DNA from: Owenia fusiformis
Lineage: Eukaryota > Annelida > Polychaeta > Sabellida > Oweniidae
Direction of reading: 5' to 3'
DNA length: 64,000 nt
Assembly (NCBI GenBank): GCA_903813345.2
Contig: CAIIXF020000006.1
Coordinates: 36,607,936-36,671,935 of the forward strand
Of the stretch, positions 22,065 to 33,015 are shown piece after piece; within the stretch, counting starts at the first letter, position 1, and the number at the start of each line of letters is the position of its first letter. Made by a program: the position numbers and the translations under genes. The notes under the pieces were generated by a model, which was not told the origin of the DNA, did no database searches, and saw only the letters and a program-made list of their open reading frames with translations.

Positions 22065-22790
22065 TGTTACAACCCACTTTTCAGATTAATTAGTAATTAT
22101 AATTAATTAATCAATTAATAATTTATATAAATTAATGTAATAATAATCCAAGTGTCTACAGGTGTGAGTAATACAATTATCTCGATGTAAGATCTTCTGT
22201 CTAGAACTTAACATAACCTAAATGATTTATAGCAATAGAATGTACTGTTTCACCTGTAACAGGTTGGAACTGGTTATGTATTTATAGTAACAAAACACGA
22301 TTTTCTGTCAAAAATATAATATTGATGTTTATTATTATCCAATCAAAACCTAAATACAATTTCAAATATCTGCAAGCTAAGCGTAATTTAAGCCCAAATT
22401 ATAGCAAATATAAGCAATATTTTGACAGAATGATCAATGTAGCTCTACCTGTATATAAACAAGTGCCGAATTGCAGTCAAGAGACTGGAAAATTGGAAAT
22501 AATCAAATGCTAACAAAACCACGGAAGGAAGCTAAAACAAAATGGACTTAGGAAATATTCGTTAATTTTGGACTTAGAGAATTTTCGGCAACATTTTGGA
22601 CCTACAAAATATTTGGCTGCAACTCGGACTTAGGCACATGGAACCAAGAGCAAGGATCGGAAAATAAAATTATAAGGAACACAACATCTACTGCGTCCGT
22701 TAATTAATAGCTGCGACCTGTGAGTACCAGAGACCCACAAGATCCTGGAAACAGCCCTGAATGATTATTGGTCACGCCTGGCCGGTGACA
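22065..22790 (+). repeat. 3' LTR of the chromodomain gypsy element
   Basis: 726 bp, by eye identical to 14359-15084. A 63-codon ORF present in both LTRs is not a gene. Confidence 0.9.
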
Positions 22791-23707
22791 CTATATTGTA
22801 CTTCATGAATTGAAATAGAACGATTTGAAAAGAAAAAAAGCATGCTCCCCATGCCAGGCAAATCTTTCGATGACAACCGATGATTGTGGAGGAAAGAAGG
22901 GATATCAAACAAAAATAGCAGGAAATATTTTCTGTTCAAAATGAGGCTCAAATACGATAAAAGTGAAATCTGTATATTTGAACTAAAGCAAACACCTCTC
23001 CATGTGGACACATTTTCTTGATTCAAAGTTCGTCATCTCTCATTGTCTTACATGTTGAAGACACTTTTGGCTGGTGCCAGAGAATTAGACAGGTTTTACT
23101 GTATCTGTTGTTTGGCCTCTTTCTCGAGATAGAATATAAAAAAGAAGTTCATGTAATAAAATGAAGCTTACTTTACCAATGGACTGTTTACCAATCATAG
23201 AATTAGAACATGATACTGAAATAATATTCCTAAATATATGATTTAGACAGGATGGAATTCTACTGCTTTAGATGAAAAGTTTTCATTCTTTTAATGATTA
23301 TAAACAATTTACAATATACTTTGCGTACGGACTACTGTCAATGGTTTCTTTGTATTCAGACTGACGATAAAAGGTTCATCGTTGACTTGTATCTCAAATG
23401 TATCTCAAACGCTCAATGGGAAGGTTTCAATTTTTTAATATTTACATTTTTTTTATACTTTGCTGAAACTTGTAGACATTATTGATAACCTCGAAATTAA
23501 GATACCTGTACAATTTCAAGTTTTTTCACAAGAAAAGTGGCGGTAATTTTGAATCAAATGCTAATTGTTTTGTCAAATCTTATAGACATTATTGAGAACC
23601 AGTATAAATTAGGTACATGTCGATATCTCACAAACGTTGCACTTTTTAATAATGTGTAACCGATCTGTGCCAGATTAATACCACTTGCATTTGGTCGCTT
23701 CATATAC
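22791..23707. other. Intergenic, nothing recognised
   Basis: AT-rich, with only short unconvincing ORFs. The phrase 'agacaggttttactgtat' near 23087 recurs at about 54600 and 55217, so a small dispersed repeat is present. Confidence 0.4.
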
Positions 23708-23712
23708 GTATA

Positions 23713-24569
23713 CATACCTGCCAACCTAAGACCAAAAATTTGCGGTCGTTTTAGGGGAAAAATGGTAAGGATAGGTATCGATATGGAGAACTGAATTCAA
23801 CAATGTTTTTCTCTTAAACCAATCATTGAAAACATTCTGTAAAAAAACATGGTATTTTATGTAATGTTGACTGATTAACAACAATTTAATGCGAAAATTA
23901 TTTAGAAATATTTGATATAACTGTTTTTGTTAACATTTTTTGTTTTTTTAGTGCAATTGTTTTTGCTCCTTTCTACCAATTCTTGAGAATGAAATAAAAT
24001 GTCTTTCCGAACCTTGTTGGAACAAAGTACCATATACAACATGTTTTTGGACCTCTCAATATTAAAGTTATACAAAGGAATTTTTGGTTCATTTTAAAAA
24101 AGTATTCAAAAAATTAAAACAAAATCCCCCCAAAATAGATAAAAATCAAAAAAAACTTTTATTTCATTAACAAGATACTTTTTTAAAATGAACCAAAATT
24201 TCCTTTGTACAATTACAATATTGAGAGACCTAAACATGTTGTGTTTATGTCGTTTTGTTCCAATGAGGTTCGGAAAGATGTTTCATTTCACTCTGGAAAC
24301 ATGATACCAAGAACAAAACAAGTGTTTGATGTGCTTTTTAAAACAATATAGATGAAAGTATGTATATCTATTTCAAATTATATTGTTACCATTCAAAAGA
24401 TGGCCATTCAATTGACAATTTGTAAGATTTTCAAAAATTTTTGATGACTGGTTTAAGAGAAACGTGTGTTCAAAAGGTTCGCCATATCGATACCCAATCT
24501 TTTTTACGGTAGTTTGTCATTTTTTACGGAAAAACGATTCCCGTAAAATATGGTAGGTTGGCAGGTATG
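23713..24569. mobile_element. 857-bp hairpin (foldback/MITE-like) element
   Basis: Nearly the whole element is an inverted repeat centred near 24130. The ends are CATACCTGCCAACC and GGTTGGCAGGTATG. Inner arms include 'ctttccgaaccttgttgg' mirrored near 24270, and a perfect-looking stretch 'ggttcattttaaaaaagtat' mirrored near 24180. It is flanked by the direct repeat GTATA (23708-23712, 24570-24574). No coding capacity. Confidence 0.8.
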
Positions 24570-24574
24570 GTATA

Positions 24575-27500
24575 GTTGATGAATGTAATTCATATATTGG
24601 ATAAAAGGTACTTGTCAAAACTGTTTCACTTTTTCGAATAACTGTTTCATATTTGGCGCTTTAATTATTAGTAACATTTGTAGATCTCTAGGTATCCGAT
24701 GAGAATGAACAATTGAACAAAACATTTGACCAAACGGTTGTCGATTCCGAGGTATTAATGGTAACTCCACGTTTATTATTTAGAGACTTGATGGGGCGTA
24801 ACGTGAAACGACGGGGTCAATTTTGAACAGACATGGGGATGACTTCGGAATATCGGAATCGCTGCGTTAAATGCCCAAACATGAAGAGGTAGCGACTGTT
24901 GGTTCTAATAGGGGTCCATTCTGCAATTATGGGCGAGAATGGATAAAAGACTGGCGGGATTACTAGACGTATACATTGTAGTTGAAAGATATGAAAATTT
25001 GCTTCATCTAACAGCTGGGGACCAAAAGGCCACTAGAACGAGGAACGACAGAGGCATTTTTGTTTTGCTTTAAGTAGCACAACTTTGAAGAAAAACGATG
25101 CAGTATGAGACTCACAATCCTTGGTTTTCAAACACCTCGTACAATGAAGGTTTAAAATTTAAAAAAGTTTAAAATTCAAATTAACGGTTTTAGGGGACGT
25201 AATGGTTTCGATAAGTCCCGTTTAGTTGGTACCCCGTGTCAAATAGGCTGTCAAAATGTAAGAATTTCCAGTAATTTTATCATTTGAACAAAATGCTCAC
25301 CCTCAAACTTAGTGCTATCGTGATATACTGAAAACGGTCCATAATCAACAGAATATATTTCTCTGTTGTGAAATAATCATCAACAAGAAAAATATGACTT
25401 TTAGACATAGAAAATAATTTATTTAGAACAGATTCATAACATTCATATGTATAATATAAATGAAAACAAATATACAGGAGTTGTAACTTGTAAATGTCAT
25501 ATTTTACACAGTCTACTGCACAGCTGAAATAAATAACATGACTTTTTGTGGCTGTGTGCCAGACTGTGTTATTACATATAAACAAACGGTACAATACAAT
25601 AAACTGTACAAAAGAAAATCAATCTCAATATAAAAGAAGTCATCTGTGCACAGGTGAGGTAGATTCCTCGGGAATTAGCACCTACAGTAAATCGTGTGTT
25701 CATTGAGTGCATTTTTACTGATCAATATTGCTTACCGTTAATAAGTGTTCCTCATAGAGATGTTCAAACAATCAGATTTTACTGTACTTAGGCAATAAGG
25801 CATTAACATTCAAAATATCACTACCTGCCATTTGTTACTGATACCAACAGCCGAATGCTGAACAACAGCTGCCGAACACCACCCACTGAAAAGTTAAAAA
25901 CTATAACAATATGTCAACATTTCTGGTGGTGACCTAACAAAAACTGATAAACCCAATAACCTGGAGAATAAAGGACTCTCACAAACTTTCACTTGGGATC
26001 CAAAAATCAGATATGAACACAATTTCACCTCAGATGTGTACATGAGTGGATTTTTCATTTACAAACAACAATGAGTGAGAGTTCCCTTTTTCCTAGGAGC
26101 TCGTGATATGATAATTAGTAAAAACTCCATTAAGACTTGCTGAAAATTGCACTTATTTAACGGCTATTTTAATTTGTTTAAGTTTCCACCAATATTTTGA
26201 AAAATTCCCAGGAATTCTCATCCAGTGGCTTTTCCAAGAGGATGGGATAGCCCAGAATTCAAAGGTGAGTTAATCTCCATGAAAAGACGTTCATCTTTAC
26301 ATGTAAATGAGTTCATCTAGGAATTCTGGGATATTTCTCTCTCTTAAGCTATACTGAATAAACGGTCAATCTTCAGGAAAAGTATACTGTTAAGGAAGTA
26401 ATACCGTAATCGCTGTATTTAGCACCCACCCCCTAATAAGCATCCACCCAGTTTCACAGAGTTCATGTAATATAGAGAAATGACCAAGTTATAATGTAAA
26501 ACTCATCTAATAGCCTATCAAATGAAACAAAACTTATACATGTTTCTTAAATAGATAATTTGTAGATGACAAATGTAAATAGCACTGCACTGACTCGTAA
26601 GCGATAGAATCTCTAATGTTCAATGGCAAAGTATAGACCGACTTATCCCTCAAATAAGAAAGGAAAGGCTTTTATCTAAATCATTCCATCTAATTCTAAA
26701 ATTATTATATAAAATACAGTAATCAGTCTCATGCAAAACTCCCAAAAATGGCACAAATGGCTTTAATGAATGTTATTTGGAGAGGTCTTTTTTAGAGAGC
26801 TTTTTCAACCGGGCTCTCTAATTTAGATTGCTCTTTTAACTAGGCTCTCTTATTTGGAGGGCTCTTTCAATTCAATACATAATTTGAAATGCAATACAAA
26901 CATAGTTTATATAGAACAATGGAATCAAATCAGCTCCATTTTTGATGTTTTGCACAGGATTGTATTGCACTTCGGTAATTACAGATACACTATCTACTGT
27001 AATGTAATGTAGGAGACATAATACATGACATGTGAATACAGTTTAATATTACAGCTAAACCTCTTAATGTGAAATAATTGGGACATGTACATATTTTTCA
27101 GCTCACATTTGGCATATTCATGGGATTCTCTAAAATAAATGAGTACAGTATGTTATTTTTTCTGGGATTTTTTAATAAATTTTGAATTAAAAATATAATT
27201 TAATAATTTGTTTTAAAAGTAAGTTAATAATAAAAATAGAATAAAACGTTAACACATAAATACAACAATTCTTAACACCATCCTGCGATCACAGGGCTTC
27301 AAAATTCAGAATACCTTCTTTATTTTTTTAAGAAGGAGGTACGGATTCTGGACACCTGCTTTGGAGGATGCTTAACACCAACATACAATTATATGTTCAC
27401 TAAACATAATAATGCGTTGGTCCCATTTCCGTTAAACTAATTTACAGGGGGCTGTTTCATAAAAAGATAATTTATTGTAAGCTTTGATGTGGTCTGTTTG

Positions 27501-28110
27501 AGCTGGGCCTTTAAACTAATTTACAGGTGGCGGTTTCATAAAAAGCAGAGATCACATTTTTGATTTTCAATGTCTAACATGATGTATAGCAATATTCTGA
27601 AGGCAAGTGAATTGTCTTAAGAATGCTCCCAATCCAATAGAATATACAAACCTAGTAATATCTATCAAATGAACATCTTGAAATTGCAATTTGGCGATAA
27701 TACTGACTTCAAGAGGAATACATTTAACAGATAAATGATTATGATTGAGATTTTTTGGAGTATTACTTATTACCATTGTGCCTTTTGACTATGTACGACA
27801 TATATCATATTGACATTTTGCTTACAATTTGTATATCTAATTTTTCATATATGTACAACTATTTACATTTTGATTACAGTAAAGTTACAGGTCTACAAAT
27901 CAATAATCATCAAATCAGATTTACGGAATTATTGCACGGAATTTTTTGAAGACAATCGACTCAAAGATCTGTAATTTTAAGATAAACGCGGAATGGACCC
28001 CTGTTTTACATTTGATGCAAATGTCATCATTTTGAGAGAGCAGATATTCCTGTGCTTTCTTGGAATATGCCATGGAAATCTCATGAAATGAACATGAATA
28101 ATAATGAGAA
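24575..28110. other. Intergenic region with small dispersed repeats
   Basis: No gene could be supported. About 25800-25920 resembles 61192-61340 (shared 'gaatgctgaaca' and 'aacaatatgtca' blocks), a dispersed repeat. Near 26780-26870 a unit containing gggctctcta recurs about three times. A short direct repeat 'aaactaatttacaggkgg...gtttcataaaaag' occurs at about 27434-27468 and 27513-27545. Confidence 0.4.
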
Positions 28111-28114
28111 ATGT

Positions 28115-28610
28115 ACAACTCATTGTTGCCAGGTTACTAGGTTGCTAACTTGCTACCAGGCAATGTTGCTATGACACTTGGATGTATCATAATGTTCAGT
28201 ATTTACTAGGCACTGTTGCTAGGTCACATTCTGATTAGCCATTGTTGTCAGGTAAAGAAAAAAAAAGGTTGCTATGGGATCAGAATAGCTGCTAGATAAT
28301 TTGGTACAGCAGTAAAACGGTAACTATCCACTATTACTTGATCACAGTGTTCTAAGGACACTGTTGCTAGGTTACCATTTTGATAAGCTACTAGCAATTG
28401 TTGCTAAGTCTCTTTGTTAAATGTAATGTTATGAGTTCAATATATTGAAAGGTCACATAATGCTGCTAGGCAACCATGTTGCTAGACCACCACCCACAAT
28501 CTATTATGTTGCTAGGTTACTAAGTTGAACAGAAACTGTTATTGTTCCAGTGTATCAGCGAATATTATTCTTTAGACACTGTTGCTTGGTAACCATGTTG
28601 CTATGTTACT
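28115..28610. repeat. Degenerate GTTGCTAGGTTAC-rich sequence
   Basis: The phrase gttgctaggt(t/c)ac and variants (gttgctatg, gttgcttggtaacc) recurs more than ten times at irregular spacing. It lies immediately downstream of the last exon of the minus-strand gene and may be part of its 3' UTR or simple degenerate repeat. Confidence 0.55.
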
Positions 28611-28623
28611 AGAAAATGCATTG

Positions 28624-28830
28624 CTATAGTTTCCTAGTGTGTGACAGGCCCATAGTGATTCTCTTGCAGAGTTCATTGTCAATGTCATATGGGAATAGGC
28701 AGATCTCATTCTCTGTTGACATGGCAGCCTTGTACGGCTTGCTGAATATAGAGCCCTTGACTGGCGTACTCGGGGCGTATTTGCTAAGTGTGCATTGTTC
28801 TAACTCTAGAAATGTGATGATCTTGTCAAA
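28624..28830 (-). CDS. Exon G (apparently terminal) of the minus-strand adenylate-kinase-like gene
   Basis: On the minus strand a good acceptor (ttttccctttcag) is followed by 68 codons starting FDKIITFLELEQC and a TAG at 28624-28626. The sequence includes ENEICLFPYDIDNELCKRI. It is entered in phase 0, matching the end of exon F. It has no recognised domain; it would form the C-terminal extension after the kinase-like domain. I see no good donor before the stop, hence 'terminal', but an internal exon with a weak donor is possible. Confidence 0.6.
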   Translation of the reverse strand, partial: FDKIITFLELEQCTLSKYAPSTPVKGSIFSKPYKAAMSTENEICLFPYDIDNELCKRITMGLSHTRKL

Positions 28831-29340
28831 CTGAAAGGGAAAACACAGGATATATATGAGTGTTATGTTATGGGAGGTATTGGATATGGGGTATATCCTG
28901 AGGAAAATATAGATATCTTACTGAGGGCCCAGGTGTTGTCAATCTGAAGTCGAAACACATGATATAGTAGAGTATGCACAGTAAACCCTGAAGACTTGTA
29001 TAATCCAAATACTTCTAAATATGAACAGCGAACACTTTTCTCAGTCCCAATTTTGTCTCCTAATGATTAATATAAGAACAGCCCTTGAAATGTGATTACT
29101 TTCTAATCCCAATACTTTTGGCTGATCACAGTGGTGTTTGAATATGACAGATTTACTACATGTGGAAAAAATGGTTCCTCTCAGAACTTTGTCATACATT
29201 AAAACCCTAAACTTATCACCCCTAAGATAATTGTGATAATAATAAATCTATAAAATTTCAGCTTGAGCATCAAGAAAACATGGACCCTAATATTCAAGTT
29301 TATGCTAAATCTTGATTTTACTGTTGAATCTTGAGTTTAC

Positions 29341-29451
29341 CTTTTGAACAGAATTCTTGTTAATAGCTGTTTCTTGGAGATCAACTGCGAAAGAATTAAT
29401 TGTCTGAGCTGAGCAGTCTATATGCTTGCAAAGCGCACTCAGAAGTCTATC
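29341..29451 (-). CDS. Exon F of the minus-strand adenylate-kinase-like gene
   Basis: 111 nt (37 codons, phase 0 on both sides), between acceptor ttattctttcag and donor CAAAAG|gtaaac. It encodes DRLLSALCKHIDCSAQTINS... ending NSVQK, predicted helical. The intron to exon G is about 510 bp. Clean splice sites, an open frame and phase agreement with E and G support it as a real exon. Confidence 0.65.
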
Positions 29452-29785
29452 CTGAAAGAATAAATCATTACAATAAGATCAAATTATAAAGTCCCATGAC
29501 ATAAATATTGGAAAATCATGATTCAAATTGATGATTCACATTTAAAAATTTAATCATTTATTCAGAAAAATGCTGGAAGGTTCCATGAAATGATTATAAG
29601 CATGAGAAAATAATTGGAATCATAGATGTTCTCATTTCATGTACTTGATCCTTTTAAAAAATTATTTTTTCAACAGAAAAGTTTCAACAGAAAAGAAGGT
29701 TTAATCACTGACTACTGTTAATAATTCTTTTAGGATAGTAAGCATATCTACAAATTGAGCCCCTTAAATTGCTTGTATTACTTAC

Positions 29786-31691
29786 AACATATGCATGTGG
29801 TTCCTTGACAATAGACCAGTGAGTGACACTCGTTCCATTGCATATTTCTCGATTGTATTAACTGAAAGTGTGCATATGGTTCCTCCACAATAGACCTGAG
29901 TGACACTCATTCCATTGCATACTTCTCCATTGTATTAATTGAAAGTGTATTACTTACTATAGGTGCATATGGTTCCTCCACAATAGACCTGAGTGACACT
30001 CATTCCATTGCATACTCCTCCATTGTATTAATTGAAAGTGTATTACTTACTACAGATGCATATGGTTCCTCCACAATAGACCTGAGTGACACTCGTTCCA
30101 TTGCATACTTCTCCATTGTATTAATTGAAAGTGTATTACTTACTACAGATGCATATGGTTCCTCCACAACAGACCTGAGTGACACTCGTTCCATTGCATA
30201 CTTCTCCATTGTATTAATTGAAAGTGTATTACTTACTACAGATGCATATGGTTCCTCCACAATAGACCTGAGTGACACTCGTTCCATTGCATACTTCTCC
30301 ATAGTATTAATTGAAAGTGTATTATTTTCACAGGTGCATATGGTTCCTCCACAATAGACCTGAGTGAAACTCGTTCCATTGCATACTTCTCCATTGTATT
30401 AATTGAAAGTGTATTACTTACTACAGGTGCATATGGTTCCTCCACAATAGACCTGAGTGACATTCGTTCCATTGCATACTTCTCCATTTTATTAATTGAA
30501 AGTGTATTACTTACTATAGGTGCATATGGTTCCTCCAGAATAGACCTGAGTGACACTCGTTCCATTGCAAACTTCTCCATTGTATTAATTGAAAGTGTAT
30601 TACTTACTACAGGTGCATATGGTTCCTCCACAATGAAATGAGTGACACTCATTCCATTGCATACTTCTCCATTGTATTAATTGAAAGTGTATTACTTACT
30701 ACAGGTGCATATGGTTCCTCCACAATAGACCTGAGTGACACTCATTCCATTGCACACTTCTCCATTGTATGAATCAAAAATATATTACTTACTACAGGTG
30801 CATATGGTTCCTCCACAATAGACCTGATTGACACTCGTTCCATTGCATACTTCTCCATTGTATTAATTGAAAGTGTATTACTTACTACAGGTGCATATGG
30901 TTCCTCCACAATTGACCTGAGTGACACTCGTTCCATTGCACACTTCTCCATTTTATTGATTGAAAGTGTATTACTTACTACAGGTGCATATGGTTCCTCC
31001 ACAATAGACCTGAATGACACTCGTTCCATTGCACACTTCTCCATTTTATTAATTGAAAGTGTATTACTTACTATAGGTGCATATGGTTCCTCCAGAATAG
31101 ACCTGAGTGACACTCGTTCCATTGCAAACTTCTCCATTGTATTAATTGAAAGTGTATTACTTACTACAGGTGCATATGGTTCCTCCACAATTGACCTGAG
31201 TGACACTCGTTCCATTGCACACTTCTCCATTTTATTGATTGAAAGTGTATTACTTACTACAGGTGCATATGGTTCCTCCACAATAGACCTGAATGACACT
31301 CGTTCCATTGCACACTTCTCCATTTTATTAATTGAAAGTGTATTACTTACTATAGGTGCATATGGTTCCTCCAGATTAGACCTGAGTGACACTCGTTCCA
31401 TTGCAAACTTCTCCATTGTATTAATTGAAAGTGTATTACTTACTACAGGTGCATATGGTTCCTCCACAATAGACCTGAATGACACTCGTTCCATTGCACA
31501 CTTCTCCATTTTATTGATTGAAAGTGTATTACTCACTACAGGTGCATATGGCTCTTCCACAATAGACCTGAGTGACACTCGTTCCATTGCATACTTCTCC
31601 ATTGTATTAATTGAAAGAGTATTACTTACTACAGGTGCATATGGTTCCTCCACAATAGACCTGAGTGACACTCGTTCCATTGCATACTTCT
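29786..31691 (-). repeat. Tandem array of about 20 copies of the exon E donor half (93-bp unit)
   Basis: Each 93-bp unit contains, on the minus strand, the 3' part of exon E (encoding MEKYAMERVSLRSIVEEPYA), its donor (gtaagtaatac) and about 20 bp of the intron. The unit is a multiple of three and is open through the donor, so long frames run along it (336 codons at 30742-31752, 138 codons at 30236-30652). Variants (KYA, KCA, KFA) recur with a three-unit period in the right half. The last unit (to 29786) has a frame-shifting insertion. Confidence 0.9.
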
Positions 31692-31724
31692 CCATTGTAT
31701 TAACTTGATCAAATTCTGAGCCAT
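31630..31724 (-). CDS. Exon E of the minus-strand adenylate-kinase-like gene
   Basis: 95 nt between acceptor ttttttgttgtag and donor CCTGTA|gtaagt. Its phase (two leading bases) complements the single leftover base of exon D, giving ...FSF-D-GSEFDQVNTMEKYA...; it ends in phase 0, matching exon F. It is the only unit of the adjoining array that possesses an acceptor, so it is the likely original from which the other units derive. Whether the array units or retained intron ever enter the mRNA cannot be seen here. Confidence 0.65.
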
Positions 31725-31749
31725 CTACAACAAAAAAATAAATTTGTGC

Positions 31750-32260
31750 CAAATCCTACAACTGGTATTAAAGTTATTATAAATTGCAAAATTTCCTGAA
31801 AATGGCAGCCACTTTGAAAATCCTTCTAAAGCAGAGTCCTGTGTCCCTAAAGTATCAGCATATATAATTTGAACCAATTCAGTCAACTGGTATTTGAGTT
31901 ATCAAACAAAATATCTTTCATGAAAAATGGTGCCATTTTGAAATTAGAGGCCATTTTAAAAATGCCTCCTCTACCCACTAACATTAGCCTATAAAATAGT
32001 TTGGTCCATGAATAGTATTTAAGTTATCAAAAATTACATTTTTTTGAAATTCAGCTATCATCTCAAAAATTTCTTCTGAAGTATTAGGCATCAACATATA
32101 AGATTTGAATCAAATCTGCCAACTGATATTTGAGTAATTAATCATTACATTTTGATTTTGGTCGCTATATTGGAAATTCCTTCTAGAGCAGAGGTTCTAC
32201 TCCAATTAGGCATAAGTGTATTAAATTTGAATCAACCCGTATTTGAGTTATCTGCCAGAC
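31750..32260. repeat. Degenerate tandem repeat, unit about 120 bp
   Basis: Four or five diverged units each contain versions of 'gaatcaa...caactggtatttgagttatcaaa' followed by 'atggc(a/g)gcc..tttgaaaattcctt'. It is followed by 'ctgccagacgagcgaacgaa'. It lies in the large intron between exons D and E, and is non-coding. Confidence 0.6.
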
Positions 32261-32825
32261 GAGCGAACGAAAGGACGGAGGAACAAACAGAGAGCTCTCT
32301 ATCCCTACAAACTTCAGTGGGGTAGAGCTGTTTTAAACTCTGATTATCCACAATTATCTATGAGAAGGTCACATTAAAATTATAGATAAACAATAACAGT
32401 CATGTGATCTTTTTATCATACGTATGAAGTTGTTCCCACCTTGATACATACTGATAAATGATCATCTACATGTTATTTAGCCATGTTATGCCTTTGAGTA
32501 CCAATTTGATTACAATGCATGTTATCTTTAGCCAACGGTAATAATATATAAGGTCTAAAATCATTTTAAAAATATATAACATTTGTTTTTCAATCAGTTT
32601 AGATTATTTGAATCTAATAAGCACCAGGTATTGGCTTGATCAAAGAAATGAATTATATATTCGAAGAACAATTACTTCACAAACATTAACGATATGCTTG
32701 AAAAATGACATATGACGTGTCAAAGTGGAATCTCTGTTTGACTAAGAAATAAAATATCATTTAGCCAATGCTATTTGAACAAGATTTGAGTAGCAGAAGT
32801 TGAATTCCATAAAACAAAACAGAAT

Positions 32826-33015
32826 ATGGGAAATTCAACAGAACAATGGAGAATGGCCATAGGGACTTTCTGTGGAGGCAAGAACAATCAGACATTCCAT
32901 TCATCACTCGTCAAATCTCTAAGACAACTAGCATTGAGACTTAAGCTCATAAAACTGTTGCTGGTGAGAGCAGGAGTAGAGCGGAACCCGGGTCCACCAA
33001 CCAATGATAAATCAG
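32826..33015 (+). CDS. TPR gene 1, exon 1: leader with 2A-like motif
   Basis: 190 nt starting at ATG 32826 and ending at donor AATCAG|gtaact, so 63 codons plus one base. The peptide has a Trp/Gln-rich start (MGNSTEQWRMAIGTF), a hydrophobic-basic helix (LALRLKLIKLLL, about 35-46), then RAGVERNPGP with NPGP at 54-57. This is the signature of a 2A-like ribosome-skipping peptide, in which the break would fall between G56 and P57. The consensus Asp before Val-Glu is Gly here, so activity is uncertain. The one leftover base joins exon 2 to give codon GAG. The same exon, same length, is found in the paralogue at 45748. Confidence 0.75.

Larger units (their letters stand above)
14359..22790 (+). mobile_element. 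Ty3/gypsy LTR retrotransposon with chromodomain, frame-broken
   Basis: An 8.4-kb element bounded by two 726-bp LTRs (14359-15084, 22065-22790) that I could not distinguish by eye. A primer-binding site follows the 5' LTR and a polypurine tract precedes the 3' LTR. Coding order is gag, protease, reverse transcriptase, RNase H, integrase and chromodomain, the order of Ty3/gypsy (Metaviridae) elements. The frame changes between gag and protease, protease and RT, and inside RT. No clear target-site duplication is present (ACTGT before, CTATA after). Confidence 0.9.

Noticed and set aside
25280-25594. 104-codon minus-strand ORF
   Set aside because: Low-complexity AT-rich translation, no motif, no splice sites with neighbours, no repeat in the window to compare with.
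30956-31708. A 250-codon plus-strand ORF across the 93-bp array
   Set aside because: It is the complement of the exon E repeat. It stays open only because the unit length is a multiple of three, and it has no start context, domain or flanking exons.
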